Source: Cyathus striatus (lineage: Eukaryota; Basidiomycota; Agaricomycetes; Agaricales; Nidulariaceae). From it: 64,000 nt of DNA. Location: contig JAOVFP010000007.1 in NCBI GenBank assembly GCA_025738555.1, positions 5,146,001 through 5,210,000 on the forward strand, read 5' to 3'. Each line of letters starts with the position of its first letter. Position 1 is the first letter of the stretch. This document shows positions 44,891 to 54,513 of this stretch, one piece after another. The notes under the pieces are model-generated. The model was given only the letters and a program-made list of their open reading frames with translations. It was not told where the DNA came from and searched no databases. Made by a program: the position numbers and the translations under genes.

Positions 44891-45780
44891 CGACGATGAC
44901 GCATAGATGGACTCATACTTTGCGGAAATGATTGTCACCGCGAACTTACCTCGGAAAGTTATTTCCGTTAAAGGACTACCGTCGAAGGATGTACATACGG
45001 TTTCGAGTGGATCTGTACATGCCAGGAACACATGTGTCAAGTGTTAATTACTGGATTCGCGAAGAGAAAACGAGACATCACTGCTACAATTGCTACTCGA
45101 GTGTGTTATCTGATTATTTCTATAATAATAATATTTATGAAGGAGGCGAACATGTTTAGAGGCCAGAAGACAGTCGGAATTCGGAAAGCCGTGGGAACGC
45201 CCTCTATGTTTAAAAGTTGGCGAGCACTGAGATCTGGGCTCTCATTTTCTCTTTCCCGACTTCCATCTCTGCCCTCCCCTCCCCCCCTCTTGTCTTACAA
45301 AGACATACGCTCGTCTTCACAGAACACATATATTGTTGTTCCCGCTAGCGTTTGTGCTAGGTTTTTGTTTTCACCTTTTGTGCTGGCTGTGTCAGCCACC
45401 CACTCGCCTCTCGTCCCTCAAATCTCCCCGTACCTCTCCGCCCTTCAAGTCTCTTTGAGTGTTCTTTGAGTGTTCCGTCTCGACCTTCTGTGCGTATCGC
45501 CAAGTAGCACACCTTCAAGGCCGCGGACCTTTTCGTCAAGAGGCTGACCTCTTCGGAGTCTCAACTCCTACTCTCAACTCCCCTTTCCCCTCTCTATACT
45601 CTCCGCTCTCCGCATCCCTCCGCTCCCTCCATCTTCCGTCTCCCTGTGGCTCGTTCGTGGTATCGTTGTAAAGCTATACCTATAGCCATTATTTCCACAT
45701 CACCAGCCACCAACCACCCCAGGATTGATTCTGTGCCTCGCACCTCTCCTCTACCTCTATTCCGTATGCGCAGGGCCAAA

Positions 45781-46482
45781 ATGTGGTTCTTGACTTTCTC
45801 CCCCCACGCTGCCCTCAATCTCGTAGGAACTCCCACTCGCAGAAGACCAGAAGACCTGGCGTTATTGGAGCCTGACATCGAAGACGCTCCCGATGTTTCG
45901 GTCCTGGTCGACATTCCGTCCTCGATTGCTTTCAATTACGATAGTAATTTCGTGTCCTCTATCTCCCCGGTCTCCAGCTCCCTCTACGCTGTTGTGGATT
46001 TCGTTTCCGATTATGCTCTATTGTCCGTTGATGACCTGCATTCCGCCGCCGCCAACTCTTCCTCAAGCGATCTGTCCTCCGTTCACAACGTCTCTTCGAT
46101 CTGCGAGGTGCGCACTACTGGTTGTCGGTACTCACAAGTGATTAACTGTGATGCCTCTCCGATGCTCTTATCTTGGTTAATAAAGGTGTCTTCTATCGTG
46201 GATTATGCTACTGAGCAATACCACTCCCTGCAGTCATTGGCCTTCTGGATTGTAAGCTCTGCTATTCAGCAATCCGAAGACCTACTTTACACGTCAATCG
46301 ACTTGCTTTCGACGCCATCAGGACACGCATCGATAACACTTGTTTTGCTCCTTTACCGCTTTTTTGCCGTCAGCGCGGTATTTGGAGCCTTTTATCGAGT
46401 GGGATCTAACCTTCGGACGAAGATGATGGATGGAGAAAATGGTGGTCGCAATACGGTTGGAAAAAGTAAGCAGATTTCTTAA
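45781..46482 (+). CDS. Hypothetical protein with C-terminal membrane segment
   Basis: A frame open from 45646 to 46482 is preceded by a long CT-rich tract (45240-45640) of a kind often found in fungal promoters. ATGs at 45646, 45766 and 45781 are possible starts. I list the last (MWFLTFSPHAAL) as the most natural, giving 233 residues. The protein is rich in Ser, Val and Asp. It ends with one hydrophobic segment (SITLVLLLYRFFAVSAVFG) and a basic tail. No family is recognised. A solo LTR stands 34 bp downstream. The length of the open frame is the main support. Confidence 0.45.
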   Translation: MWFLTFSPHAALNLVGTPTRRRPEDLALLEPDIEDAPDVSVLVDIPSSIAFNYDSNFVSSISPVSSSLYAVVDFVSDYALLSVDDLHSAAANSSSSDLSSVHNVSSICEVRTTGCRYSQVINCDASPMLLSWLIKVSSIVDYATEQYHSLQSLAFWIVSSAIQQSEDLLYTSIDLLSTPSGHASITLVLLLYRFFAVSAVFGAFYRVGSNLRTKMMDGENGGRNTVGKSKQIS

Positions 46483-46516
46483 CTTAGTTTGATTTCAGTG
46501 ATACTGAGAGATATTA

Positions 46517-46787
46517 TGTTGTGATTTTTGAGTGTTTGATTTAAGTGTAAATGAGAACTTGAGATTGCTAGTGCCTCATACAGAGGGTTTATATACATAA
46601 TAGACAAGTAACTACTATTTTCTAGTGTATGCTACTATATTCTACCAAATCCTACTCCAGATACTCCCATAATCTCCCTGTATATTCCAACATGTGCTAC
46701 TACGTTCTCCAATGATCCCCTACCCTCTCGCTTACATAACACGTGACTAATCTGCTAGATATCAAAGTGCCGGCTGAAATCCCAACA
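46517..46787. mobile_element. Solo LTR, Ty1/copia-like
   Basis: This 271-bp segment begins TGTTGTGATTTTTGAG and ends GAAATCCCAACA. It is flanked by the perfect duplication TATTA (46512-46516 and 46788-46792). A TATA-like word (TTTATATACATA) lies at about 46588. No internal retrotransposon sequence is present. Confidence 0.85.
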
Positions 46788-47025
46788 TATTACAGGTCAT
46801 TCTCCAGGTCATCAGGACATCGGACCACTCCCGAGATCCGCTAGACAGAAGTCTATCATCTACGGTATGTTCGTGAAGAAAGGAAAGTAAATGTCCTAAG
46901 ACGTGACAGCTACTTGCGCCGCGAGCGCGAGAATCAAACTCCGGAGAAATTTTTGCATGCGAAAGAATAGATTCGGTCGCCCAAGCTCTCTCGCACGGGC
47001 CTTCAATAAAGAAGGGGGCCGAAGC

Positions 47026-48360
47026 TCAAGCCACAGCAGGCACGAAGGGAAGAGACGGAGGCTCGAGATCCGAAGTAGGAGCCAAGGCCCAATGAAGTCG
47101 TTCTGATAAGTGAAGAATACGATCACGAGGAATGTCGATATAAAGTTTGTACGCATCACTGCGCCAACGGCCCAAGAGCTGAATCTCGTAATCTGAATAG
47201 CCAGCTGCGGCAGCCGATGTGGCAGCACCACGACGAAAACTATGGCCAGAGTAAGAGGCCGGCTCGAATCCTAGGGAGGCCAACGAAGATTTCAAGAGGG
47301 AAATGAAAGATCCACGGTGAAGTGGAGCACCTGTACCATCTGAAAAAAGAGGAGAATTGGCAGGAAGAGGTTGGGAAGTGAATAGAGCATGTAAGGCCAG
47401 TACTGCGCATGTGGATGCCCCTGGAGCTTTAGCAATAAGAATGGAGACACCTTTCCGAAAAGGGTCTGTCTTTGAAGCAGGAAGGGTGATGCGGATGTGG
47501 GTAGGAGAGACAAGGGAGGGCAGAAAGGATACCGACCCACGTGAGAGGTGAATTGATGGGTTGAAGGTATGGTTATTGGGGACTGTAAATTCACCACAAC
47601 GTAAAAAGCCTGCCCAGGCCAGTTTAATAGCAGCATCAAAATTTAAAGACGCGTACGAGTGACTTCCAGAAGAGGAGATAGACAATTGTCGGAGGATAGG
47701 GAGAGTGATGGGGAGCTTTGGAACACGGTCTTGCTCTCCATAAAAACGCTTGATGCCGCGTAGCAAGCGTTGGATTGTGGGGGATTCGCAGCTATCGAAA
47801 GGTAATCCGGCATCAACATGGAGGGAACGAACGCTACTGAGGTAGCCTTTAATGGTTTTGGGGAGTAAGTGCTGGTCGCCAAGGAATGCAACCCACTCAA
47901 GGAGGGCAGAGGTAGAAGCTGGGAGGTAATGGCCAGGTTGGGTATGGAGTGCGGGACGCATGCGGATAAAGGAAAAGTATGACTTTTGGCCAGCTGTGTA
48001 AGTCCTCCGAGTACTGGCCGCAAGACCATGCCATAGGTAGAAAGCGACTCGCTGAGAAATGAGAGTTTTCTTCAAACCAGTGATCAGGGACTTGGGAGGA
48101 GAGGGATTGGGAGAGAGAAATGGAGCTAGCTTGAACATCTGTGAGTAATTAAAACGAGAAGCAGCGTCAGCGATCGCGTTTTCTTCAGAAGGAATCCAAA
48201 AAGAAGAAAAAGAAAAGCCGAGACAGGCAGACATCATCACAATAAGGCGCAAAACAGGCATGGAGGGGGGAGATGCGCAAGTGCCGCTGTTCAGCCAAGT
48301 CACCACAGCCTGGTTGTCGCAAAGGAAGTGAACATGATGGCCTTTCCACAAGTCCCCCAC
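47026..48360 (-). CDS. DIRS tyrosine recombinase (with C-terminal piece of RNase H)
   Basis: The frame starts within the RNase H domain (GDLWKGHHVHFLCDNQAVV...ENAIADAASRF) and continues into a tyrosine recombinase of the phage-integrase family, which joins the circular DNA copy to the genome. The catalytic set is visible: the first Arg in FLRCGEFTV, His-x-x-Arg in GHSFRRGAA, a second conserved block LLGRWRSDAYKLYI with the nucleophilic Tyr, and an N-terminal core-binding part (ASTRRTYTAGQKSYFSFI). The ATG near 48360 is not a convincing start, because it falls inside RNase H. The natural reading is a fusion with the upstream frame, broken at a G5 run (48354-48358). Confidence 0.88.
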   Translation of the reverse strand: MGDLWKGHHVHFLCDNQAVVTWLNSGTCASPPSMPVLRLIVMMSACLGFSFSSFWIPSEENAIADAASRFNYSQMFKLAPFLSPNPSPPKSLITGLKKTLISQRVAFYLWHGLAASTRRTYTAGQKSYFSFIRMRPALHTQPGHYLPASTSALLEWVAFLGDQHLLPKTIKGYLSSVRSLHVDAGLPFDSCESPTIQRLLRGIKRFYGEQDRVPKLPITLPILRQLSISSSGSHSYASLNFDAAIKLAWAGFLRCGEFTVPNNHTFNPSIHLSRGSVSFLPSLVSPTHIRITLPASKTDPFRKGVSILIAKAPGASTCAVLALHALFTSQPLPANSPLFSDGTGAPLHRGSFISLLKSSLASLGFEPASYSGHSFRRGAATSAAAAGYSDYEIQLLGRWRSDAYKLYIDIPRDRILHLSERLHWALAPTSDLEPPSLPFVPAVA

Positions 48361-49841
48361 CGTAAGATAGCCTGCAAAATTGCAGACAGCTCCTTAAACT
48401 GAATATCGCGTGAACGATGGCGACGTGGACACCTTGATGAGAACCAGTTATTGCCAAAATATCCACCTAACCCTTTCCGGCCACTGGCATCTGTGTGAAC
48501 AATAGCAGTAGGAGAACTGGGAGCAATAATGCGAACACCATTCCATAGGGAGCTGAAGATATACCACCAGTGGAGGTCATTGCGGGCACCAGAAGGAACA
48601 TGTAAGCGCTGGAAAGGAGAAGAAAACTTCATAGAGAAGTCAATAAGGCGACGAAGAAATGTCCGAGATTGAGGTATAACCTGAGAACAGAACTGCAAGA
48701 ATCCCACTAGTTCCTGTAGTTCTTTCAATGAGCAAGTGCGCTTGAGCTGCCAAGCGTGAAGAAGATCTTTAAGAGTATGTAGTTTGTCAATAGGGAGACG
48801 AGCTTCCATAGCAATAGAGTCAATCTCGATCCCTAAAAATGTGAGTTCGGTACATGGCCACACAGTTTTTGAATCTTGAAACTGTAAGCCAAGAGTATGG
48901 CCGAGTGCAATGACCCAATCAACAGCCAAGGAAGGTGTTTCCGCTGAAGGAAAATCCAAACGGGGAAAGAGGAGAAAGAAATCGTCTAAATAGTGGCGAA
49001 GGGGAGCAGGGATATGGCGCTGGATAATCCAGTGCAATGCTTCTGCAAACATGTTAAATATGTAAGGAGCGGACCGAAGACCAAATGCAAGGACGATAAG
49101 ATAATAGAAAAAGTTTCCCCAGAAGAAACCAAGAAGGTGCCAGTCTGCAGTGCGGATAGGAATCTGGCGAAATGCTTCCTTAAGATCAAGCTTCGCCATT
49201 AAAGACCCCTGCCCTGCATGAGCAACGTCCTGAATTGCACTTTCCAACATATCGTACTTGATATGAGCTTCAGAATCTGGGATACCATCATTAACAGAAG
49301 AGCCATGCGGCCAAGATAAATGGTTGATAAGACGAAGCTTTGAAGGGCTCCGTTTGCGACTCACAACTCCAAGAGGTGAGCATACAAGGTTTGGCAAGGG
49401 ACATGTGGGGAAGGGCCCATGAACATGGCCATGAGCAACTAGAGAGCTAATAGAATCATCAATGAATTGTGAATGATCTAGAGCAGATTTTAAATTAGGA
49501 CCCGACAGAATATTTTCGTTCCCAGAGAAACCAATATTTGCACCAAACTGTAGAATTTGTAGTAGCGAAGAAACAAAATCTTTGTCCGGGTAATCCTCTA
49601 GATAAAATTTCCAAGCGTCATAAACAAGGGATGATGAAATAGGAGGTAAACAATGGGAGGAAAGTGGGGAATTGGTACGAGGATTGGAATTGGGACGAGA
49701 AGGGGGAGGGGGAAGGGGAGGAAATAGGGCAGAGTGAACAGGGGAGACAGAATTTGATGTAACCGAATTCACAAAAGGCAGCTGGCATGGGTGGGCGGCC
49801 TGGAGTTGGCGGTTGGGAATACCACCCACCTTGCCAAGCCC
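48300..49841 (-). CDS. DIRS reverse transcriptase/RNase H
   Basis: The RT has AKLDLKEAFRQIPI, the fingers and palm block FGLRSAPYIFNMF and the catalytic YLDD (RHYLDDFFLLFP), with EIDSIAMEARLP downstream. RNase H begins at IVHTDASGRKGLGGYF and proceeds to ELSAILQAILRW. From there the domain continues one frame back in the recombinase frame. This frame is in register with gag: only one TAG at 49842-49844 separates them (context ACT TAG GGG CTT). The protein may therefore be made by stop-codon readthrough as a Gag-Pol fusion, or the TAG may be a point mutation. Confidence 0.88.
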   Translation of the reverse strand, partial: GLGKVGGIPNRQLQAAHPCQLPFVNSVTSNSVSPVHSALFPPLPPPPSRPNSNPRTNSPLSSHCLPPISSSLVYDAWKFYLEDYPDKDFVSSLLQILQFGANIGFSGNENILSGPNLKSALDHSQFIDDSISSLVAHGHVHGPFPTCPLPNLVCSPLGVVSRKRSPSKLRLINHLSWPHGSSVNDGIPDSEAHIKYDMLESAIQDVAHAGQGSLMAKLDLKEAFRQIPIRTADWHLLGFFWGNFFYYLIVLAFGLRSAPYIFNMFAEALHWIIQRHIPAPLRHYLDDFFLLFPRLDFPSAETPSLAVDWVIALGHTLGLQFQDSKTVWPCTELTFLGIEIDSIAMEARLPIDKLHTLKDLLHAWQLKRTCSLKELQELVGFLQFCSQVIPQSRTFLRRLIDFSMKFSSPFQRLHVPSGARNDLHWWYIFSSLWNGVRIIAPSSPTAIVHTDASGRKGLGGYFGNNWFSSRCPRRHRSRDIQFKELSAILQAILRWGTCGKAIMFTSFATTRLW

Positions 49842-50756
49842 CTAAGTGTGGGACTTGGGGCAAGCCAAACCAGAATGCGTAAGAGCATCGCATTTGTTAC
49901 ACTTGTGGATCCTCCCAGTAGGACAAGGAAGGGAATTGCAAGATCCCCTGTTAAAGTTGAAACAGGTTTGAGCGGATACCGGAATAGAGGGGGCATGGGA
50001 GCGGGAGGAAGAAGGTGGGGGGCGCTTTGCAATAGGACGAAGTCGATGAGAGAGATGTGTATTGATCAACTGGGCATCTGCCGATTTCCAACCTGAATAA
50101 ATGCCATTGACCATTTCACGGCGACGGTCCAAATGGAAATCCATGTGGTACTGGAGTACAGCACCCCATTCGTATCGCTGAGTGAGATTGGAAAGGTGGG
50201 AGATGTAAAAGAAAGCACCATCAGCCACGGTACGGACAATGTTCGGCTTTCCAGTGGCAGCGGCAAGCGTTGACAGTATATTGAAGTAAACCGTGAGTGG
50301 AGGCAATAATGACGCGAAGTTTGGGTAGTTGCGAGATGACCCAGATGTCGGTTTGGCTGTCAAAACACCATTGTCAAAGTCCAAAGTAGAGCACGCATCC
50401 GTCTTATCGCGAATGCGGGAATCCAGCTTGCATATGTCCATTGGCCTAAATTCGTGACGTGCGATGTCCAGAATAATGCCTGCCTCAACTCTCGGGAAAT
50501 CATCATAAATGGACTTACTCAAAGCGGGTGCATGGTCCATGATAAAGGGAGGCACGGAGGGAGAAGCCGCAACCCCTTGAGTACCAGAGGATGCCTCTCC
50601 ATTCGTCGGTGCAGCTACAGGAGGAGGATGGAATGAAGCAATGAGAGCGGCAAATTGCTCGGCCGTGAAAGTAACGGATGAGCTCGGAACCGTGGACTGG
50701 GATTGGATGGGAGGCTGAGGTTGACCCGGAGCAATGGGCTGAGATTGGTCAGACAT
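49842..50756 (-). CDS. DIRS Gag-like protein
   Basis: The start at 50756 (MSDQSQPIAPGQ) is preferred; the frame is open upstream to 50882. The N-terminal part is Pro/Gln/Ser-rich. The central part has SKSIYDDFPRVEAGIILDIARHEF and TVYFNILSTLAAATGKP. A Cys/His-rich tail reads CFNFNRGSCNSLPC...HKCNKC, a knuckle type often found in Gag of DIRS elements in fungi. The expected role is RNA binding and particle formation. About 304 residues. It ends in the single TAG shared in frame with the reverse transcriptase. Confidence 0.75.
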   Translation of the reverse strand: MSDQSQPIAPGQPQPPIQSQSTVPSSSVTFTAEQFAALIASFHPPPVAAPTNGEASSGTQGVAASPSVPPFIMDHAPALSKSIYDDFPRVEAGIILDIARHEFRPMDICKLDSRIRDKTDACSTLDFDNGVLTAKPTSGSSRNYPNFASLLPPLTVYFNILSTLAAATGKPNIVRTVADGAFFYISHLSNLTQRYEWGAVLQYHMDFHLDRRREMVNGIYSGWKSADAQLINTHLSHRLRPIAKRPPPSSSRSHAPSIPVSAQTCFNFNRGSCNSLPCPTGRIHKCNKCDALTHSGLACPKSHT

Positions 50757-51163
50757 TGCGTGTGACAAGTTGAGGGAAGAGCCTGGATCCGTAGGACCAG
50801 TGCCAATAATAGATGGTGTTCTGGATACAAAGCGACCGTTAATACGGTTGCGAGGAGGAATGCTGTGAAAAGCAAAGCTCAAAAGTCAAAGACTATCGAG
50901 CTATCCGTGAGATCGAGAAGAGAACACGATAAAGCAATAAGTACCTATCGAGCTATCCGTGAGATCGAGAAGAGAACACGAGAAAAAGAAATCATAAAAG
51001 CGGAATACTTAAAGGAAACGCTAACAAGAGAGTACAGGAGAGTAGCATGACCCCTAAGTCATAGACTTAGGAGTGCAAAAAAGAATTGAAATTCACTCTG
51101 CTGACGTAGACCGCGACCAATTCCATTGATCGCCTCACATGTCATAGCCGGACGTCCGATAAA

Positions 51164-53825
51164 GTGAGGGCTGTTGATGTTACAGTTAAGGAACGCTTTT
51201 GTCGACGGTCCATCGGCGTTCAGGTTGCTCAATACCAAGACGATGCGTATCTCCTTTCTAACATCATCCCTCCTTCTCACTTTACTTTTCTTCAGATGCG
51301 ACTCAGACTTATAGGGAGGACGGCGATGTTGGCATCAACGAAGGATTGGTCATGGTGGCTGACACGAGGGCCCATGGTACGTCTAGTTACTATTTTTTGC
51401 AGTGAGATGCTTAGGCTCTTCATAGTTGACGGCAGAATCGACGGTGACGAGGACTGCCCCGCACCCACACAGGACAACCACAAAGGCACATCCAACGACG
51501 TGACGAGCGCAACAAGTCGTCAGAATAGCACCTCCAGCAGAATCTCAAGTGATGGCTCACTTCCACTTCTAGATTACCCGTTTTCCCGCAGATATTTAGC
51601 TGCAGTTGAAAATGTGCGTGCTGGGCCATTGTTTGAGGTGCTTGGCCAGGCTCCGCCTGATTCGAAGTAGGTTATTCCCTTCTAGTTAATCGTATGGGCT
51701 GACGGTTTACTTTTTGCAGTGTTGCTCGCCCAGAAGGCTATCATATCGTTGGGATTCAATTTGCTCCGGTCGCCAACACGTCAAGCTCGACAATCTCCAG
51801 TGAAGCGTCGCTACCGCTTCCCGAGTACCTTCCACCCTGTAGCCATTCAGCTACAGTAGAGCCTTTTAGGACATCATTCGATGGCCTCTGTCCTGCTCTA
51901 CCTAATGTGGAGTGAGTTCAATCTGCTCGTCTTTATTATACATGCACTGACTGAGCGTATTTCATTTCATAGCGCTGTTGTTTCTGGAATTTTCGACCTA
52001 GTAGTGCCGAATCTCGTTGGGCATCAAGCCGCCTTCCCTATCAAACCTTCCGCCACGTCGAAATGCCTCGCGTGTCCTGTTCCCGAAGCGAATGCGCTAG
52101 GAGGTCGTCCGTCTCTAACGTCTGACGGATTCGAAATCATATCCCGTGCGGAAGCTTACACCGAGGATGCCGGGGTGATTTGTCCTCGTTTGAGTGGTCA
52201 TCTGAAGCCGAGGTACTTTACTGGCATAACTTCATCCTAACTATCTAATATTTCTTCTAACAGTAACATCCACGCTGTCAAGGATCCACCTTCCTGTGGT
52301 ATCCAGCAACCATTCGTGCCAATACCTAGGCCTTTTTCTGGACAAACCACTCCTGCGGAGGTTCCCGATCCACCGGTACCTGAGGGCGACGAAGATGAAA
52401 AACTTAACACGGTGTCGCCAGAAGGTCACGCCACTGGAGTCCCTCAGTCAGTGGATTATAAAGAGGATTTTACCGCTGAGGTCGCCAAATACTCGCCTCT
52501 GGAGGCCCGCGATCCCGTCATTGTAGTAAAGAGGATTCTCGATGTTCCAATGCCGAAACTGGGACGTCGCGTCTGGGTGACGGATTTGTTCGCAACCTAC
52601 TCGTACGAGAAGCTGTTGGGCGCTGGTGCCTACGGATCGGTGAGTCGGTACGCTGTTGTTACTGAAGATCATCGAATGCCGAAGGTCGTAGCTGTTAAGA
52701 GGATGAATCACGACCGTCTTGCTGAGAATGAACTCAATTTGACCAAGGTAATGAATTGGTCTCATTGGGTCGTCATGGTTTTTGGGGGGTTTGTGTACAA
52801 GGATGAGATGTTCATGGTGATGGTACGAGAGTTTCTTTTACTTTTCGAATGTAGCTCAGATCTGACTGCTTGATAGCATTCATATGCCGGTACCCTGCTT
52901 GACATCAATGTACAAGTATCAACATTTCCTCGCGACTTGACCATATTTTATGTCGCGGAAATTGTACGTCGCCTTGACTCATTTTCATTCTGTCTTTGTC
53001 TAATCTGTTTTTAGATTGTTGCACTTAGGGACCTCCATCGCTCTCGCATCATCCATCGGGATGTAAAGCCTGAGAATATTTTTATAACCCCCTCAAATCA
53101 TCTCGCAATTGGTGACTTCGGAATGGCTCACCAATTTGCTATTCCCTCGCAAGACCTCGTGTCCTCTCCCGAGTTCTCCGCTTGGACCACCGCCTATCTC
53201 GAGAATCAGGCTCGTGTTCGGGAAGCTGAGTCGGATACGTTCACGTTCCCGTTTCTGTGGGCCGAGGACAACCCATGGACGGTCAATATTCCATGCGGAA
53301 CGTCTGTCTACGCGGCTCCTGAAGTCATGAGGAGCGAGTATCATAGTTTCGGGGCAGATCTTTACAGCGTGGGTGTCATTACACACCTACTACTATGCGG
53401 TAAATTCCCCTATGCAGACCTAGCAAATGTCGAAATCCATCCCGGAGATGCTGAGTCCAGAGTCCTGAGGTTAGATGAGTCTTTAACTAGTGCCGAAAAG
53501 GACTTCATCACAAGGGTAAGTTTTTCTTCAACGTTATGTTCTATACTTACTCTTATGTATTCTTTATCTCGTAGATGATGGACTCGTGCACAGAGAATCG
53601 TCTCAGCTATGAGCAGATCCATGAGCATTGGATGTTCGAAACGATGTATGGTTCTCATTCTGCATTCTTACTTGTGCTAATTTGGTTTATTCATGCAGCG
53701 ATTGGGAAGTCGTTGAGCACCAGACAGTTGCTCCACCCTTCGAGGAATACTACAACATTTTTGATGATGTGCAAAGCGTGCTCAAGCGATTGCACCGACT
53801 CCGATCCTTCCACCGTTTTCGTTAG
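51164..53825 (+). CDS. Protein kinase with long N-terminal extension and long activation segment
   Basis: Eight exons keep one frame: 51164-51666, 51720-51911, 51973-52212, 52264-52822, 52877-52963, 53015-53515, 53575-53645 and 53699-53825, about 759 residues. The first ATG is uncertain because a retroelement ends about 90 bp upstream; 51296 is an alternative. Residues 1-400 are Ser/Pro-rich without a known domain. The kinase domain follows with the glycine loop LGAGAYGSV (about 430), VAVKR (Lys about 456), HRDVKPEN (about 542), DFG (about 562) and a GTSVYAAPEV segment (about 628). About 57 residues separate DFG from the APE motif, much longer than in most kinases. All residues needed for Ser/Thr phosphotransfer appear present. 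The substrate and pathway are unknown. Confidence 0.85.
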
Positions 53826-54085
53826 GACCTGGAATTCATTCGTCGTCATCGTCTGTATTCTGAGTATCGGTTCTCATTCCTTCGATTTCTTCTCTATGGT
53901 TCTCGTATGTCCATCTGGTGCTAGGTATTGCTCTCTTTTCAAACGCCGGCCGTTACAGTACTTCATCCCACGCTGGTCCTTGTATCACCCCTTCTGTGTT
54001 GCTTCCTGATTCTCCTCGGCATCCCCCAGTACTCGACGCCAACCATCCCCACAGTATTGCTGCTTTCCCGGATATTGCTGATTTC
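53826..54085. other. 3' flank of the kinase gene
   Basis: No gene is seen. It probably contains the kinase 3' untranslated region. Confidence 0.35.
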
Positions 54086-54165
54086 TTGGACTGAAACATT
54101 GCTTAGACTGTGCGAACGTTGCTTAGATTAGGAACATTGCTTAGATAGTAGGAACGTTGCTTGAG
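54086..54165. repeat. Tandem TTGCTTAGAT repeats, left copy of a distant direct repeat
   Basis: The word GAACATTGCTTAGAT or GAACGTTGCTTAGAT occurs several times in tandem. The part TTGCTTAGATAGTAGGAAC is found again at about 56834-56852. The two copies bracket 2.7 kb of AT-rich sequence. Confidence 0.65.
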
Positions 54166-54513
54166 TGTATACGAGAAACGGTGTCGATGTTTCCGATCAG
54201 GGGCTGATTGTATGCCAGTTCTGTATTGCTTACGGTGACAGCACCGAGCACCGACGGAGCTGCCGTGTTTACTCACATGTTGCTTTTATTTGACATTAGC
54301 TTTAACATCTCCGCTTGCAACTGGATGTGTATTATATCATCAGTGCTATATACACATGTATTCTGCCTCTCTATCCTGTGCTGCTCGTGTGCACAGCCCT
54401 CTAGAACCATCTTCCCGGTCACAACCTACGAGATATTGGGACTCTAAGCTTCCCAGTGCTGTTCCCTCAGCTCAGTCAATGAGCTTATATCGTCATTGAG
54501 TGACTGAAGTGGG

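Larger units (their letters stand above)
46900..51075 (-). mobile_element. DIRS-like retroelement (gag, RT/RNase H, tyrosine recombinase)
   Basis: Three frames on the minus strand follow in the order gag (50756-49842), reverse transcriptase with RNase H (49841-48300) and tyrosine recombinase (about 48360-47026). There is no aspartic protease and no DDE integrase. This set defines tyrosine-recombinase retroelements of the DIRS order, which integrate through a circular intermediate without target duplication. The exact ends are uncertain. Upstream of gag are two 37-bp direct repeats (50893-50929, 50945-50981) and a palindrome CCTAAGTCATAGACTTAGG (51054-51072). On the far side CCTAAGAC at about 46893-46900 partly matches it. 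Two interruptions of the reading frame are described with the genes. Confidence 0.85.

Noticed and set aside
51376..51402. A GTACGT...TTTGCAG stretch inside the first kinase exon that could be an intron
   Set aside because: It would be about 26 nt, too short for splicing, and the frame reads through it without a stop.
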